Part shown: positions 1-8,812 of the stretch, one piece after another | Position numbering within the stretch: the first letter of the stretch is position 1 | Layout: the number at the start of each line of letters is the position of its first letter | Assembly (NCBI RefSeq): GCF_016742955.1 | Contig: NZ_JABBYC010000045.1 | Location: 1 to 37,860 of the forward strand | Direction: 5' to 3' | Length of the DNA stretch: 37,860 nt | Origin: Myceligenerans indicum | GTDB lineage: Bacteria; Actinomycetota; Actinomycetes; Actinomycetales; Cellulomonadaceae | Made by a program: the position numbers and the translations under genes | Notes under the pieces: model-generated | Told to the model about the DNA's origin: nothing | Databases searched by the model: none | What the model saw: only the letters and a program-made list of their open reading frames with translations

Positions 1-50
1 TACGAGATGTAGCTCCGTCTCGTGGGCTCGGAGATGTGTATAAGAGACAG
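1..50 (+). other. Illumina Nextera i7 adapter (artefact)
   Basis: Bases 1-8 (TACGAGAT) are the tail of the Illumina P7 oligonucleotide, 9-16 are an 8-base i7 index (GTAGCTCC; its reverse complement GGAGCTAC is, from memory, Nextera XT index N729), 17-31 are the Nextera read-2 overhang, and 32-50 are the 19-bp Tn5 mosaic end AGATGTGTATAAGAGACAG. This is library-construction sequence, not genome. Its forward translation gives the well-known contaminant peptide GSEMCIRDS. True genomic sequence starts at about base 51. Confidence 0.99.
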
Positions 51-102
51 CACCACCCCCGCACATTCCGACCCCGACCCTGATCCGGCCCTGATCCGAC
101 GC

Positions 103-158
103 CGACCACGACATTCTCGTCGGTGGGAGCGTAACCACCAGCTGAGATGTCGTGGTCG
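103..158. repeat. Palindromic REP-like element, copy 1
   Basis: A perfect 12-bp inverted repeat (CGACCACGACAT at 103-114, ATGTCGTGGTCG at 147-158) encloses a smaller stem, GGTGG...CCACC. It lies just beyond the stop codon of the minus-strand exonuclease gene, so it could end that transcript, although no U-tract is visible. The left half resembles 9609-9645 closely. The stretch 51-187 holds no gene; it also has a tandem CCCTGATCCG duplication near 79-100. Confidence 0.6.
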
Positions 159-187
159 CGCGGCGGAGGGGCGGGTGGTGGCGAGCC

Positions 188-1606
188 CTAACGTGCCAGC
201 GTTTGGATCAGGTGTTCGAAGCCTGCCTCGCTCACCACCGTGATTCCGTAGGCCTCGGCCTTGCGTGCCTTGGCCGAGAACGAGTCCGGGTCCGCCGCTA
301 CGACCAGTCGCACCGCCTTGGTCACCGTCGGATGCGGGACGAGCCCGGCGGCTCGGGCCCGCCCCTCCCAGACGTCGCGCGGCTCACGCATCGCGCCGGT
401 GAACACGACCCGGTCACCCGGGGCGAGATACGGGCGCCGGGTCGCGTATCCCGCCGCGCCGACGTTCGTCGTCGCGGCGCCGCGCTCGGGAGCCGTCGCG
501 CCACCCCGGGCATTCGCCGTCGCAGCGCGCCCGGTGTTCGCCGTCGCGCCGCTCACGGCGGTCGCCGCAGCAGGTCGGACATCCGTCGCGCCACTCACGG
601 CAGCCGCCGCGGCACGTCCGGCCCCCGTCGTGCCGCGCCTCGTGACCGTCGTCCCGGGCGGCGCCGCGAGAAGCCGCTCCGCGTCGTCGTCGGGCACCTG
701 GAGCATTGCCGCCACCTCCCGGAAGTCCGTCCGAGCCTCCGGGGCGAGCACGCCGTCGGCCCACGCCGTGCCGGCCAGTGACGCGAGGTACTCGCGATGC
801 AGCGCGTCCGCCTCGGCCCGCCCGATTCCTGCCTCGGCGCAGTGGACGGCGAGCTGGTCGTGCTCGCGGGCCGAGATGTGCCGGTCCAGGAGTGCGCGGT
901 CGACCAGTTCCAGGTACCGCTCCTTCGCCCGGGCGCCGATCGGGCGGTCCCCCGCCGCACGGAGCCGCGCGAGGAAGTGCGCGTCCCGCAGCTCGGAGAC
1001 GCCGCGGCCCACGGGCGGCGCGGACCCGCCCGCAACCTCCGGCCACGGGGTGGTCTCCGCCAGTTCGACGACGTCGTCCCAGCCCGGCACCACCCGCCGC
1101 GATCCGCGGTCGAGGAACACCTGCAGCAGCCCGGCCGCGGCCCTGGCGTCGGACATCGCCTCGTGAGCGTCGCGCAGTTCGACGCCGTGATGGCGGCAGC
1201 TTCCGCCCAGGGACCGCGGAGCGTCCGGCGAGAGCAACTGTCCCGTGCGCATGGTGCACAGCGAGGTGGGTTCGATCAGCGGCACGTCCACCCCCTGGCG
1301 TGCGAACTCGTGCCACACGAAACGGCGGTCGAACTGCGCGTTGTGCGCCACGAACGCCCGGCCCTCCAGCAGCCGGGCCACGTGGTCGGCGACGTCGGCG
1401 AAGGACGGGGCATGTCGCACGTCGGCCGCCCTGATGCCATGGATGTGCTGCGGCCCGAGGTCACGTCCCGGGTTGACGAGCGTCGACCACGTCTCCTCGA
1501 CGACGCCGTCGGGCGCCACCTGCACGACGGCGATCTCCACGACCCGGTCGCGCCCTCCCGGGAACAGACCGGTGGTCTCGACGTCGACGACCGCGTATCC
1601 CGCCAC
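188..1606 (-). CDS. 3'-5' exonuclease (DnaQ/DEDDh type) with C-terminal BRCT domain
   Basis: This 472-residue protein opens with a DEDDh exonuclease domain: Exo I is DVETTG (D8, E10), Exo II is HNAQFD (D93) and Exo III is HEAMSD (H148, D153), so all catalytic acids are present. Residues of about 200-320 form a helical middle region with a TerB-like acidic stretch. About 325-395 is an Ala/Thr/Gly/Arg linker with imperfect repeats, and about 395-472 is a BRCT domain (GDRVVFTGAM...). Known relatives are DNA polymerase III epsilon-like exonucleases; the BRCT domain suggests docking on DNA or a repair partner. The GTG start follows a GAGGGG ribosome binding site; an upstream ATG is out of frame. 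It is divergent from the HEAT-repeat gene. The role in repair is inferred. Confidence 0.88.
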   Translation of the reverse strand: MAGYAVVDVETTGLFPGGRDRVVEIAVVQVAPDGVVEETWSTLVNPGRDLGPQHIHGIRAADVRHAPSFADVADHVARLLEGRAFVAHNAQFDRRFVWHEFARQGVDVPLIEPTSLCTMRTGQLLSPDAPRSLGGSCRHHGVELRDAHEAMSDARAAAGLLQVFLDRGSRRVVPGWDDVVELAETTPWPEVAGGSAPPVGRGVSELRDAHFLARLRAAGDRPIGARAKERYLELVDRALLDRHISAREHDQLAVHCAEAGIGRAEADALHREYLASLAGTAWADGVLAPEARTDFREVAAMLQVPDDDAERLLAAPPGTTVTRRGTTGAGRAAAAAVSGATDVRPAAATAVSGATANTGRAATANARGGATAPERGAATTNVGAAGYATRRPYLAPGDRVVFTGAMREPRDVWEGRARAAGLVPHPTVTKAVRLVVAADPDSFSAKARKAEAYGITVVSEAGFEHLIQTLAR

Positions 1607-1763
1607 CCGCGCCCCTCATCCCAGCTCAGCCGATTGAACGGAGGACATCGTGGCACGCGAGGGCGAGGGAGCGGTATCGCAGACCGCGGGTGGATGCGCC
1701 ACGGGCCCGCGAGCCGCCCGGACAGCGTCTTCGCCGACATCCCGGCTCCGGTAGGGTCCCGGC

Positions 1764-2936
1764 ATGAATTCCACGACGTCGTCCCTGATCAACGAGGTGA
1801 ACTGGGCCCGGCTGACCCATGCCTACGGGGTCGCCACCGACGCCCCGGGATCCCTGCGCGCGCTGGTGCAGGACGACGACGAGGCCTTCGGGTTCGCGCT
1901 CGACTACCTGTACTCGGCGGTGCTGCACCAGGGAACGGTCTACCCGGCGACCGCCCCCTCGCTGCGGGCGGTGGCGGAGATGCTCGACCAGGACATCGCT
2001 CGCCGCCCGGCACCCGACTCCAGTTCTCGCCTGGCCGGCCTGCTCGGCTGGATCGACGCCGTGGCCGAGAGCGCCTCCTGGTGCCAGGACCTCGAGTTCC
2101 CCGACGTCCCCGCACCGTCGGAGGAGGAGCTCGCCGCGTACTTCCGCGACCTGGAGAACGACGACTGGTCGCCGGAGGTCGGCCAGTACCTGGAGGCGCA
2201 GGCAGCCGCGGCCCTGCCCGGTGCGTGCGCCTCCGCGCTGCCCGCCGTCGGCCCGTTCCTGACCGATGCCGACGACGACGTGCGCCTCGCCGCGCTCGAC
2301 GCCTACGTCCGCCTCGCCGCGCTGCAGGAGGACAAGGCAGCGATGACCGCCCCGCTCTCCGAGGCCCTGAAGGCCGCCACCGCACGCGACGAGCGTGCCC
2401 GGCTGGTCCTGGGCCTGGGGGACCTGGCCGGGGACACGACCGCCTGGTTGTCCGACGACGACCCCGCGGTCCGTGCCTGCGCCGCCATGGCCCTGCCCCG
2501 CTCGCCCGAGGCGACCGCGATCCTCGTCGACCTGCTCCAGGACCCGCTGGCCGCGGACGAGTGGTTCGACTCTCCCCCGTCCAGGTTCGACATCCGCGTG
2601 CACTTCGACCTGCTGGCGAACCTCCTGGCGCGCGACATCACGCCGGCCGAGGTCCTTCCCGCGTGCCTGGCCGCGATCCGCGTCGCCCGGGGAGGGATCT
2701 GGTCGGACATGACCTGGGGGCCGATCCTGGCAGCCACCTTCCCCGGCGTCGTGGCCCCGCCGGGTGCGCGGCCCGAGCCGCCCGCGAGCCTCGACGAACC
2801 TCAGCGGGCCGTGCTGGGCGCGCTCGTCGAGAACGACGCGCTGTGGGACCCGCGCGACGGGAACGCACGCCGCGCACGGCGGCAGGTCGGGCTGCCCGAC
2901 GAGCGCGAGGAGGTCGCTCGCCTCATCGGTGCCTGA
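1764..2936 (+). CDS. HEAT-repeat protein
   Basis: This 390-residue soluble protein is made of alpha-helical pairs. The segments around residues 140-260 (such as VGPFLTDADDDVRLAALDAYVRLAAL and the DDDPAVRACAAMALPRSPEAT stretch) have the spacing of HEAT or PBS-lyase-type repeats: a D-P-V-R turn followed by A-x-x-A-L. Such solenoids usually mediate protein binding; no catalytic motif is visible. The start ATG follows a weak AGGG. The gene is divergent from the exonuclease gene across 157 nt, which should hold both promoters. The cellular role is not recognisable; homologues are common, usually annotated only by the repeat. Confidence 0.8.
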   Translation: MNSTTSSLINEVNWARLTHAYGVATDAPGSLRALVQDDDEAFGFALDYLYSAVLHQGTVYPATAPSLRAVAEMLDQDIARRPAPDSSSRLAGLLGWIDAVAESASWCQDLEFPDVPAPSEEELAAYFRDLENDDWSPEVGQYLEAQAAAALPGACASALPAVGPFLTDADDDVRLAALDAYVRLAALQEDKAAMTAPLSEALKAATARDERARLVLGLGDLAGDTTAWLSDDDPAVRACAAMALPRSPEATAILVDLLQDPLAADEWFDSPPSRFDIRVHFDLLANLLARDITPAEVLPACLAAIRVARGGIWSDMTWGPILAATFPGVVAPPGARPEPPASLDEPQRAVLGALVENDALWDPRDGNARRARRQVGLPDEREEVARLIGA

Positions 2937-3116
2937 GCCAGGATTCCCGGCCACAACACGGACCATCGGCAGGCCATCACTCCACCCCGTAAGGCCCAAT
3001 AGTCAGCCCCTAATGGGCAAGACTCCGTCTTCACCCTATTCGGGCGTGCACACGTACCTGCCGGATGCGACTCTGAACCTTGCGGGGGCGGCGACCAACA
3101 ACTCCAAGAGGTAGCC

Positions 3117-4148
3117 GTGTACGAGGTCGATTTCCTGCCTGTCGATGCCACAGAGGGCGAGCCGAACACCGAGAACGGCGACGCCATCACCATTCATTTC
3201 ATCGAGGACGCGACACAGGCCGAGCGTGTCGTCGTCATCGACGCCGGCTTCGCGACCGTCGGGCACCAGGTCGTCGAGCACGTCAGAAAGTTCTACGGGA
3301 CCAGTCATGTCGATCTGGCGATCAGCACCCACCCCGACGCCAGTCACATCGACGGCCTCCAGGTGGTCGTCGAGGAGCTCGACGTCGCCGAGCTCCTCGT
3401 ACACCTGCCGAAGAGACACGCCTCGCCACGCGACGTCCAGAAACACTTCGTCGACATCCGAGCGGTCGACTCTCTCCTCGACACCGCGCGAACGCGGGGA
3501 ACCGCCGTCGCGGAGCCGTTCCTGGGGCAGTCCCGGTTCGGTGGACAACTGACCGTCCTGGGACCCACCGAGACCCTGTACGAGTCCCTGCTCGCGGAAC
3601 AACTGGACCAGGCGCGGACGGGCGCGCTGGGACACGCGATGACTCTCGCGGCCGGCGGCCTGCGTGACCTGTTGCGCAACGTGGCAGCCTGGGGATATCC
3701 GAGCGAGGGTCTGGCCGAGGACGTGGAGACGAGCGCCCGGGACGAGACCTCCGTCATCACCCTCGTTCGAAGTGACGGCCGGCAGCTCCTGTTCACCGGC
3801 GACGCCGGCCTCCGCGGGCTCGGCGCCGCCGCCGACCACTACGAGAACCTGCTCGGAACATTCCGGACCGTACCGATCAGCCTGTTCCAGGTGCCCCATC
3901 ACGGCAGCCGCCGCAGCTTGTCCCCCACCCTGCTCGACCGCCTCATCGGCGCCCAGGACGATCCCCATACGTCGACCACGGCGATCGTGAGCTCGGCCGA
4001 CGCCGACCCGTGGCACCCCTCGCCCAGGGTGACGAACGCCCTCGGCCGACGCGGTGCGGCCCTGGTCGCGACCGAGGGGACAGCCGTCTGGTCCAGCCAT
4101 CGCGCGCGACCCCGTGCCGGCTGGAGCCCGGTGGTGACCGCCGGGTAG
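3117..4148 (+). CDS. ComEC/Rec2-like metallo-beta-lactamase-fold protein
   Basis: This 343-residue protein has the order of ComEC-type metallo-beta-lactamase-fold hydrolases: an early strand VVVIDAGF, the metal motif THPDASHIDG (residues 71-80), the bridging Asp in LLFTGDAG (D229), and PHHGSRRS (260-267), with a late W-H-P near residue 300. The usual motif is HxDxDH, so the second Asp is replaced by Ser76, which may weaken metal site 2. No membrane segment is present, so it is a free-standing soluble domain rather than the ComEC channel. The GTG start has AAGAGG five bases upstream. Standalone ComEC-like domains are often found near defence or toxin genes; its substrate (nucleic acid or nucleotide) is unknown. 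Confidence 0.8.
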   Translation: MYEVDFLPVDATEGEPNTENGDAITIHFIEDATQAERVVVIDAGFATVGHQVVEHVRKFYGTSHVDLAISTHPDASHIDGLQVVVEELDVAELLVHLPKRHASPRDVQKHFVDIRAVDSLLDTARTRGTAVAEPFLGQSRFGGQLTVLGPTETLYESLLAEQLDQARTGALGHAMTLAAGGLRDLLRNVAAWGYPSEGLAEDVETSARDETSVITLVRSDGRQLLFTGDAGLRGLGAAADHYENLLGTFRTVPISLFQVPHHGSRRSLSPTLLDRLIGAQDDPHTSTTAIVSSADADPWHPSPRVTNALGRRGAALVATEGTAVWSSHRARPRAGWSPVVTAG

Positions 4149-4253
4149 CACGCGACGGAGCCGGGGACTTTCCTTGACCTGGGGTGTCGGAGCAGGTCTA
4201 CTCGGGTGGACGGTCGAGGGGTGGAAGCGCAGGGGGACAGAGTGAGGTTCTCG

Positions 4254-4610
4254 ATGAGTCCCGTGCCGGGCGAACCCGATCGCGGAGCCCGGTACGAGAT
4301 CGATCCGGTGCGCGCGAAGTCGGTGATCAACGCCGCCGCCGAACGTGCGCTGGACCTGAGAGGACCGATCGACGACGCGGCAGCGGGTGACGCGCCGCGT
4401 GGTGTGTCACCCGTGGTGGCAGGCGCGTTCGAAGGGTTCCTCGCAGAGCGCCGCACGGCGCTGCGCGCCGTACGCGATCGCGCGGTGTCGGTGTCCGACG
4501 CCGCACGACAGGCACTCGCCGCCTATGAGGCAGGAGACGAGGAAATGGCGCAGGCCACGATCGCTGCCGCGGGGGCAGGTACGCAGCCGGTACCGGACGG
4601 TGAGCCGTGA
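4254..4610 (+). CDS. Small helical protein, DUF6507/WXG100-like
   Basis: This 118-residue helical protein (RYEIDPVRAKSVINAAAERA near the start; a second helix with an A-x-x-AYEAGDEEMA turn near the end) resembles the DUF6507 family of small actinobacterial proteins found with type VII (ESX-like) secretion substrates. No signal peptide or WxG motif is seen. ATG 4254 has GAGG six bases upstream; GTG 4242 (after AGGGGG) and GTG 4206 are in-frame alternatives adding 4 or 16 residues. Its stop overlaps the next start (GTGA), so the two are translationally coupled and probably act together. Family assignment is from memory of the pattern. Confidence 0.72.
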   Translation: MSPVPGEPDRGARYEIDPVRAKSVINAAAERALDLRGPIDDAAAGDAPRGVSPVVAGAFEGFLAERRTALRAVRDRAVSVSDAARQALAAYEAGDEEMAQATIAAAGAGTQPVPDGEP

Positions 4611-7060
4611 CCGAGAGGTCGGAGTTCACCGACGTCGAAGGTCTCGTCGATCCTGAGTGCTGGCCGTACCGGCCCGGGCGCCCGGACCTGCCGTGGGCCG
4701 AGGAGATGCGCACCACGATCCGGCAGATCGGGGCTGGGACACGCGAGCTGACTCAAGATCTTGCCGGGACATGGGCCGGCCTGAGCGAACAGGGGGTGTA
4801 CGAGTCTCCTGAGGCACCCGCCCTGCACGGTGCGATGAGTCCGGTGGTCCGCGACGGCATGTTCGAGGCCAGGGTGTGCGACACGGCCGTCAGGGCTGTC
4901 GACGCCTACATCGAGGACCGCGCCTCCCTGGAGCAGCGGCTCCGCAGCGTGGAGGCGGACGCGGCGTCGTTCCGCAACGGGGTGGTGTGCGGGATCCCGG
5001 TGCCGGTCGAGGACCTGCCGTTCGTCCGGGTCCCGGGTCTCGCGCCGGCGGCCCGGCTCGGCGTGGGGCCGGCGCTCGGGGCGGCGTTCGAGACGCTGAC
5101 CTGGCGGGAGCACCGTCCCTCGATCGAACGGAACCAGGTGCTGGTCGCGCAGATCGCGGGGGTGACGCAACAGATCCGGGATGCCGAGGCACAACTGGCC
5201 AAACGGCTGCTGCTGGCCGACGACGTCGGCGGCCGGGGCGGTGCGCCCGTCGGCCTGGACCGCATCGACGCCGTCGGCCGGGACGCGCGCGGCGGGTTCG
5301 TCCCCGACCGGAAGTGGTTCGAGAACGCGTCGGACGAGGAGTTCCTGCGGTGGTGGCGAGGGCTGGCTCCGTGGGAGCAGGAAGCGGCGCGTGACGCCGT
5401 CGAGGCGATGGACCTGGATACGTCGGTGGCAGGCGGCAGGATCGCCGACGCGCTGCGGGACGTCACCGACCGCCCCGACGGGTACGACGACGTCGCCACC
5501 CTGGACGCGGTGCTGCAGGTGTTCGGGCAGGACAAGGCCGCGATGGAGTACGCCTTCACCGGGCTGGGCATCGCGGGCCTCGGTGCCGCGCTGAACGGGG
5601 TCGCCGGCGTGAGCAGCCCGCGCGACATGACTCCAGCTCGACGCAAACAGAAGCTGTCCGTCCTGTCCGAGCTGCGGGAGAGCCTGTCGGAGGTCTCGGC
5701 CGGCTGGGACATGGCCACGGCGCGCGAGTTCGCCGCCGAGCGCGACATGGAGGACGTCGGCTGGTACGTGCGCCCGGAGCTGGGCTACCTCTTCGCCGAC
5801 CAGCACGACCACCCGATGGGCAAGAACCTGACCCTCGCGATGGCCGACGAGCTGGACCGGCTCGAACGGGGCGACCTGGAGGGTCCCGCCGCCTACTACG
5901 AGCCGCCGATGTCTCCGCTGCGAGAGATTCTCGTCGAGCAGGGGCACGGCAGGCACTCCGAACGGGTCAACGATCCGACCGGGCGGGTGCTGGGGACGCT
6001 GGGGGAGTATCCGGAGGCGGCGCTGGGGTGGTTGAGCGACGAGGGTCTGGATGAGTGGGACCCGCAGCGGTCGGCTGGCGAGGCCCGGTTGCGGTACTAC
6101 TTCCAGACACGGGACTGGGCCTCGTCCGGGGATGGGTTCGAGGGGGTGGCCGCCCTGTGGTCCGGCACGCAGCGAGCCGAAGGAGGCCCGCTGGACGGGG
6201 ACCACTACGATCCGGACACGTGGACGCAGGTGGCTACTGTCACGACTCGTGTCGCCGAGGGCCTGGAAGCGAATCCCGCGTTCCTGCCGGAGAACATGTC
6301 CGCTCTCGGAGCGGCCGAGCTGTCGGGCGGCCTGGTGCAGTCGCTTCCCGAGCTGGCGCACATTCCGATCGGGAGGCTTGCCGATCAGGGCACCGTGTCA
6401 CCAGAGGGCGACATCGCGCCACGGGAGGACCCTTACCACGAAGGGCAACACCTGCCGGGCTTCACCGGGGAACGGACGATCCCGAAGGTGTCCCGCGCGG
6501 AGGCGGCCGAGCTGTTCGCGGCGGCAGCCGCGACACCGGAGTCCTCGGAACTCCTACGGAACGCGGCGATCGGCTACCAGGACGCCCTGATCGACATGGC
6601 AGGCGACGGCACCATCGAGCCGGACAAGGCGATCCGGCGCGCGGGCTCCCTGCAGGCCGTGATCGACGGCGCCAGGCACGGCGGCGAGGCAGAGACCGCG
6701 CGCCGCCAGGACGAGGCGGTCGAGAGGGTCGTCGCCCGGATCGAAGACCTGGCGACCTCCTACAAGGCCAAGGGCCCGCGCGGCGCCGTGATCAACCGCG
6801 TCCTGAGAGCCGTCGTCGACAAGGGCGATGACTATGCCCGCAGCACCTGGGCGCAGCACCTGGCCCGAGCCCAGGCCGAGCACAGCGCCCAGGACGACGA
6901 CCTGCGTGCCGAGGTGCAGCGGACGGCCGAGACCCTGGCCGACGATCTGGGAGTCACCGACCCGGACCTGCCGGGCGAGGTGGCCGCGGACTACTGGAGC
7001 ACCTACAACGACTTCTACGCACGAGCCTCCGACGGGAGCCCACCAATTGAGGACGACTGA
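4607..7060 (+). CDS. Large helical protein, possible type VII secretion-associated (DUF6571-like)
   Basis: This 817-residue protein has no signal peptide and is almost wholly helical with many charged residues. Residues 1-130 look like an ESX-type alpha-helical hairpin region. About 150-200 is a coiled-coil-like stretch. About 310-330 is a short Gly/Ala hydrophobic patch (FTGLGIAGLGAALNGVAG). From about 440 to 600 the pattern PEAALGWLSDEG...LRYYFQTRDWASSGDGFEGVA resembles the DUF6571 family of type VII-associated actinobacterial proteins. No toxin or nuclease active site is recognised at the C-terminus. It overlaps the preceding gene by 4 nt and the lipoprotein gene by 14 nt, indicating a three-gene unit. 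A polymorphic toxin role is possible but unproven. Confidence 0.78.
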   Translation: MTERSEFTDVEGLVDPECWPYRPGRPDLPWAEEMRTTIRQIGAGTRELTQDLAGTWAGLSEQGVYESPEAPALHGAMSPVVRDGMFEARVCDTAVRAVDAYIEDRASLEQRLRSVEADAASFRNGVVCGIPVPVEDLPFVRVPGLAPAARLGVGPALGAAFETLTWREHRPSIERNQVLVAQIAGVTQQIRDAEAQLAKRLLLADDVGGRGGAPVGLDRIDAVGRDARGGFVPDRKWFENASDEEFLRWWRGLAPWEQEAARDAVEAMDLDTSVAGGRIADALRDVTDRPDGYDDVATLDAVLQVFGQDKAAMEYAFTGLGIAGLGAALNGVAGVSSPRDMTPARRKQKLSVLSELRESLSEVSAGWDMATAREFAAERDMEDVGWYVRPELGYLFADQHDHPMGKNLTLAMADELDRLERGDLEGPAAYYEPPMSPLREILVEQGHGRHSERVNDPTGRVLGTLGEYPEAALGWLSDEGLDEWDPQRSAGEARLRYYFQTRDWASSGDGFEGVAALWSGTQRAEGGPLDGDHYDPDTWTQVATVTTRVAEGLEANPAFLPENMSALGAAELSGGLVQSLPELAHIPIGRLADQGTVSPEGDIAPREDPYHEGQHLPGFTGERTIPKVSRAEAAELFAAAAATPESSELLRNAAIGYQDALIDMAGDGTIEPDKAIRRAGSLQAVIDGARHGGEAETARRQDEAVERVVARIEDLATSYKAKGPRGAVINRVLRAVVDKGDDYARSTWAQHLARAQAEHSAQDDDLRAEVQRTAETLADDLGVTDPDLPGEVAADYWSTYNDFYARASDGSPPIEDD

Positions 7061-7766
7061 CCCCACCCGCCGGCTTTTGGCCGGTGCACTGGCCGCCACG
7101 TTCACCCTGGCGGGGTGCAGCGGCGCGGTACCGCCCGCCGAACGACCCGAGATCGCCTGGCCCGACGGCACACCCGACAGCCCTCTTGACGACAACCCCT
7201 GGGTACAGGCCGTCCGAGCCGCCGACAGCGAAGCGCAGATCGCCTCTGCCACCCGAGACTTCTCGAATCCGGCCCTCTACGACAACGGAACGCTGCAGAG
7301 CGTGGCGATATATCTCGGCACGGTGGAAGACAGGGCGCTCGACGAGGAGTGGGCCTACCCACCCGGCCCCACGCCGATGATTCCGGTGCACGTCGAGGAA
7401 GCACCCGACGGTCAGAGCGCCACGGTCACCATCTGCTCCGTCGCCATGGGAAGCTGGCTGATCTCGCCCGAGAACCCAGAACCGCCAGCCGATCTGCGGG
7501 GCGGTCTCGCAAACCGGATCGTCACCATCGAAGGTGGGCAGCGCAAGGTCGAGTGGGGCGGTGGATACACGGAGCTCGAGACCGTCGAGAAGAAGTTCGG
7601 GGCCGCCGCCGTCGACCCGGTCCGCCCCCGCTCCGACGACGAGGGCATGTGCTCCCTCGCCGATGCCAAGATCGGCCTGTTCGACCCGCAACCCGACGTG
7701 ACGGTCGAGTACACGCCCGACGACATCAAACGCCGCGAAGCCCCGGGCACACCACGAGACGAGTAA
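7047..7766 (+). CDS. Putative lipoprotein
   Basis: A 239-residue lipoprotein precursor. The start is TTG at 7047, set by GGGAG eight bases upstream and by an N-terminus that fits a lipoprotein signal: RR at 8-9, a hydrophobic core, and the lipobox LAGC with Cys24. A longer reading frame upstream would read through the 817-residue gene in another frame and has no signal. The mature part is acidic, with strand-rich segments (TVTICSVAMGSWL, VEYTPDDIKRR), and no known domain is recognised. It starts inside the end of the upstream gene, so it is co-translated and may be a surface partner or immunity protein for it; that is inference. Confidence 0.78.
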   Translation: MRTTDPTRRLLAGALAATFTLAGCSGAVPPAERPEIAWPDGTPDSPLDDNPWVQAVRAADSEAQIASATRDFSNPALYDNGTLQSVAIYLGTVEDRALDEEWAYPPGPTPMIPVHVEEAPDGQSATVTICSVAMGSWLISPENPEPPADLRGGLANRIVTIEGGQRKVEWGGGYTELETVEKKFGAAAVDPVRPRSDDEGMCSLADAKIGLFDPQPDVTVEYTPDDIKRREAPGTPRDE

Positions 7767-7863
7767 TCGGACCCGCCCACGAACGGGCGGTGTCCGACAT
7801 CCTCGGGCAACCGACCAACCACCGCTCGACCACTGCGTCCAATCCCGCCGCCCGTCGGCGGCT

Positions 7864-8811
7864 CTACTGGCGTAGCACCTGGACCTCGCCGATCGTGATC
7901 TGCGTGGAGGCCGTGAGTTCCTGCACCGGGAGCGAGCCTGCCTCACCGTCACTCTCCCAGCGGATGGTCCAGTAGGAGGTGGCCGTGACCGTGTACGGGT
8001 TCCCCTGCGTCTCATACCGGTAACCGCAGTCCGGAGAGGCCTCCCCACCGAACGACTCCCGGTACGGGGTACCTGGTCCCGTGCACGAGACCGTGTTGCC
8101 GTCACCCATGTCCCACACGACCCGCTCCATCCGGGCCTCGACCGTCACGGTCACGCCCCCGGCCGACACCGACTCGGCCAACGGGCCCACCGTCGCAGGG
8201 GCCGGGTTCTCCACCCACATCCACACCGGCATCCCCACGACGCCGACATGATCGGGATCATCCTGAGGAACGATACCGATGTCGACCGCCGCGAAATCCA
8301 TCCGCGAGACCGCACGACGGGCAAGATCGACAGGATCGGGAGCGGCAGCCTCGGACGGGGCCCAGTACAACTCCCTGCCCAAACAATCCTCATCCGGGAG
8401 CTTCACACCCCGCTGAGGCAGGCAAAGATGGGGCGTGCACTGCATCACGACGCCGTCGTCGTCCTCCCAATGCCCGTCCCACACAGCATCGTCCTTCGGC
8501 GGCTGCGGGTCGACGCGCTGCACGTAGCACGAACCGTTCCACCGCCCCAGCACACTTGTGCAGGGAACGCTCTCTTCTCCGGAGAAGCAGCGTCGATCTG
8601 CCGGAGCCGTGCTCCCTGGATCGCCCACCGGGATGTCGTGCTCGACTTCGTCGGGCTCACTGTCGACAACAGTGATACACCTGCCGTTCTCGTCGAAGAA
8701 GGCGCAGTCAACATCCGCGGACCGGGACTGAAACGCCTCGCCAGCACTCGGCGCTGAAACCACAATGGTGGCCAGCCAGGTGCTGACGATCACCGCTGCC
8801 GGACGCCACAT
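7864..8811 (-). CDS. Secreted protein with PKD-like C-terminal domain
   Basis: A 315-residue exported protein. The N-terminus MWRPAAVIVSTWLATIVVSAPSA is a signal peptide with a likely cleavage after SAPSA. The mature part is Cys-rich (about a dozen Cys, suggesting disulfides) and the last 100 residues have a PKD-like signature (VWDMGDGNTVSCTG followed by GYRYETQG). A strong AAGGAGG lies nine bases before the ATG, inside the end of the preceding lipoprotein gene, with one base between that stop and this start (TGAGATG). The pair is common in actinobacteria as uncharacterised cell-envelope genes. It is convergent with the TTG-started lipoprotein gene. Confidence 0.78.
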   Translation of the reverse strand: MWRPAAVIVSTWLATIVVSAPSAGEAFQSRSADVDCAFFDENGRCITVVDSEPDEVEHDIPVGDPGSTAPADRRCFSGEESVPCTSVLGRWNGSCYVQRVDPQPPKDDAVWDGHWEDDDGVVMQCTPHLCLPQRGVKLPDEDCLGRELYWAPSEAAAPDPVDLARRAVSRMDFAAVDIGIVPQDDPDHVGVVGMPVWMWVENPAPATVGPLAESVSAGGVTVTVEARMERVVWDMGDGNTVSCTGPGTPYRESFGGEASPDCGYRYETQGNPYTVTATSYWTIRWESDGEAGSLPVQELTASTQITIGEVQVLRQ

Positions 8812-8812
8812 C

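Noticed and set aside
22..243. Short plus-strand ORF starting MGSEMCIRDS
   Set aside because: Its start is encoded by the Nextera adapter; the rest has no ribosome binding site and is antisense to the end of the exonuclease gene.
797..2992. 731-residue plus-strand ORF
   Set aside because: It is antisense to the exonuclease and out of frame with the HEAT-repeat gene; Arg/Pro-rich composition typical of a shadow frame in GC-rich DNA.
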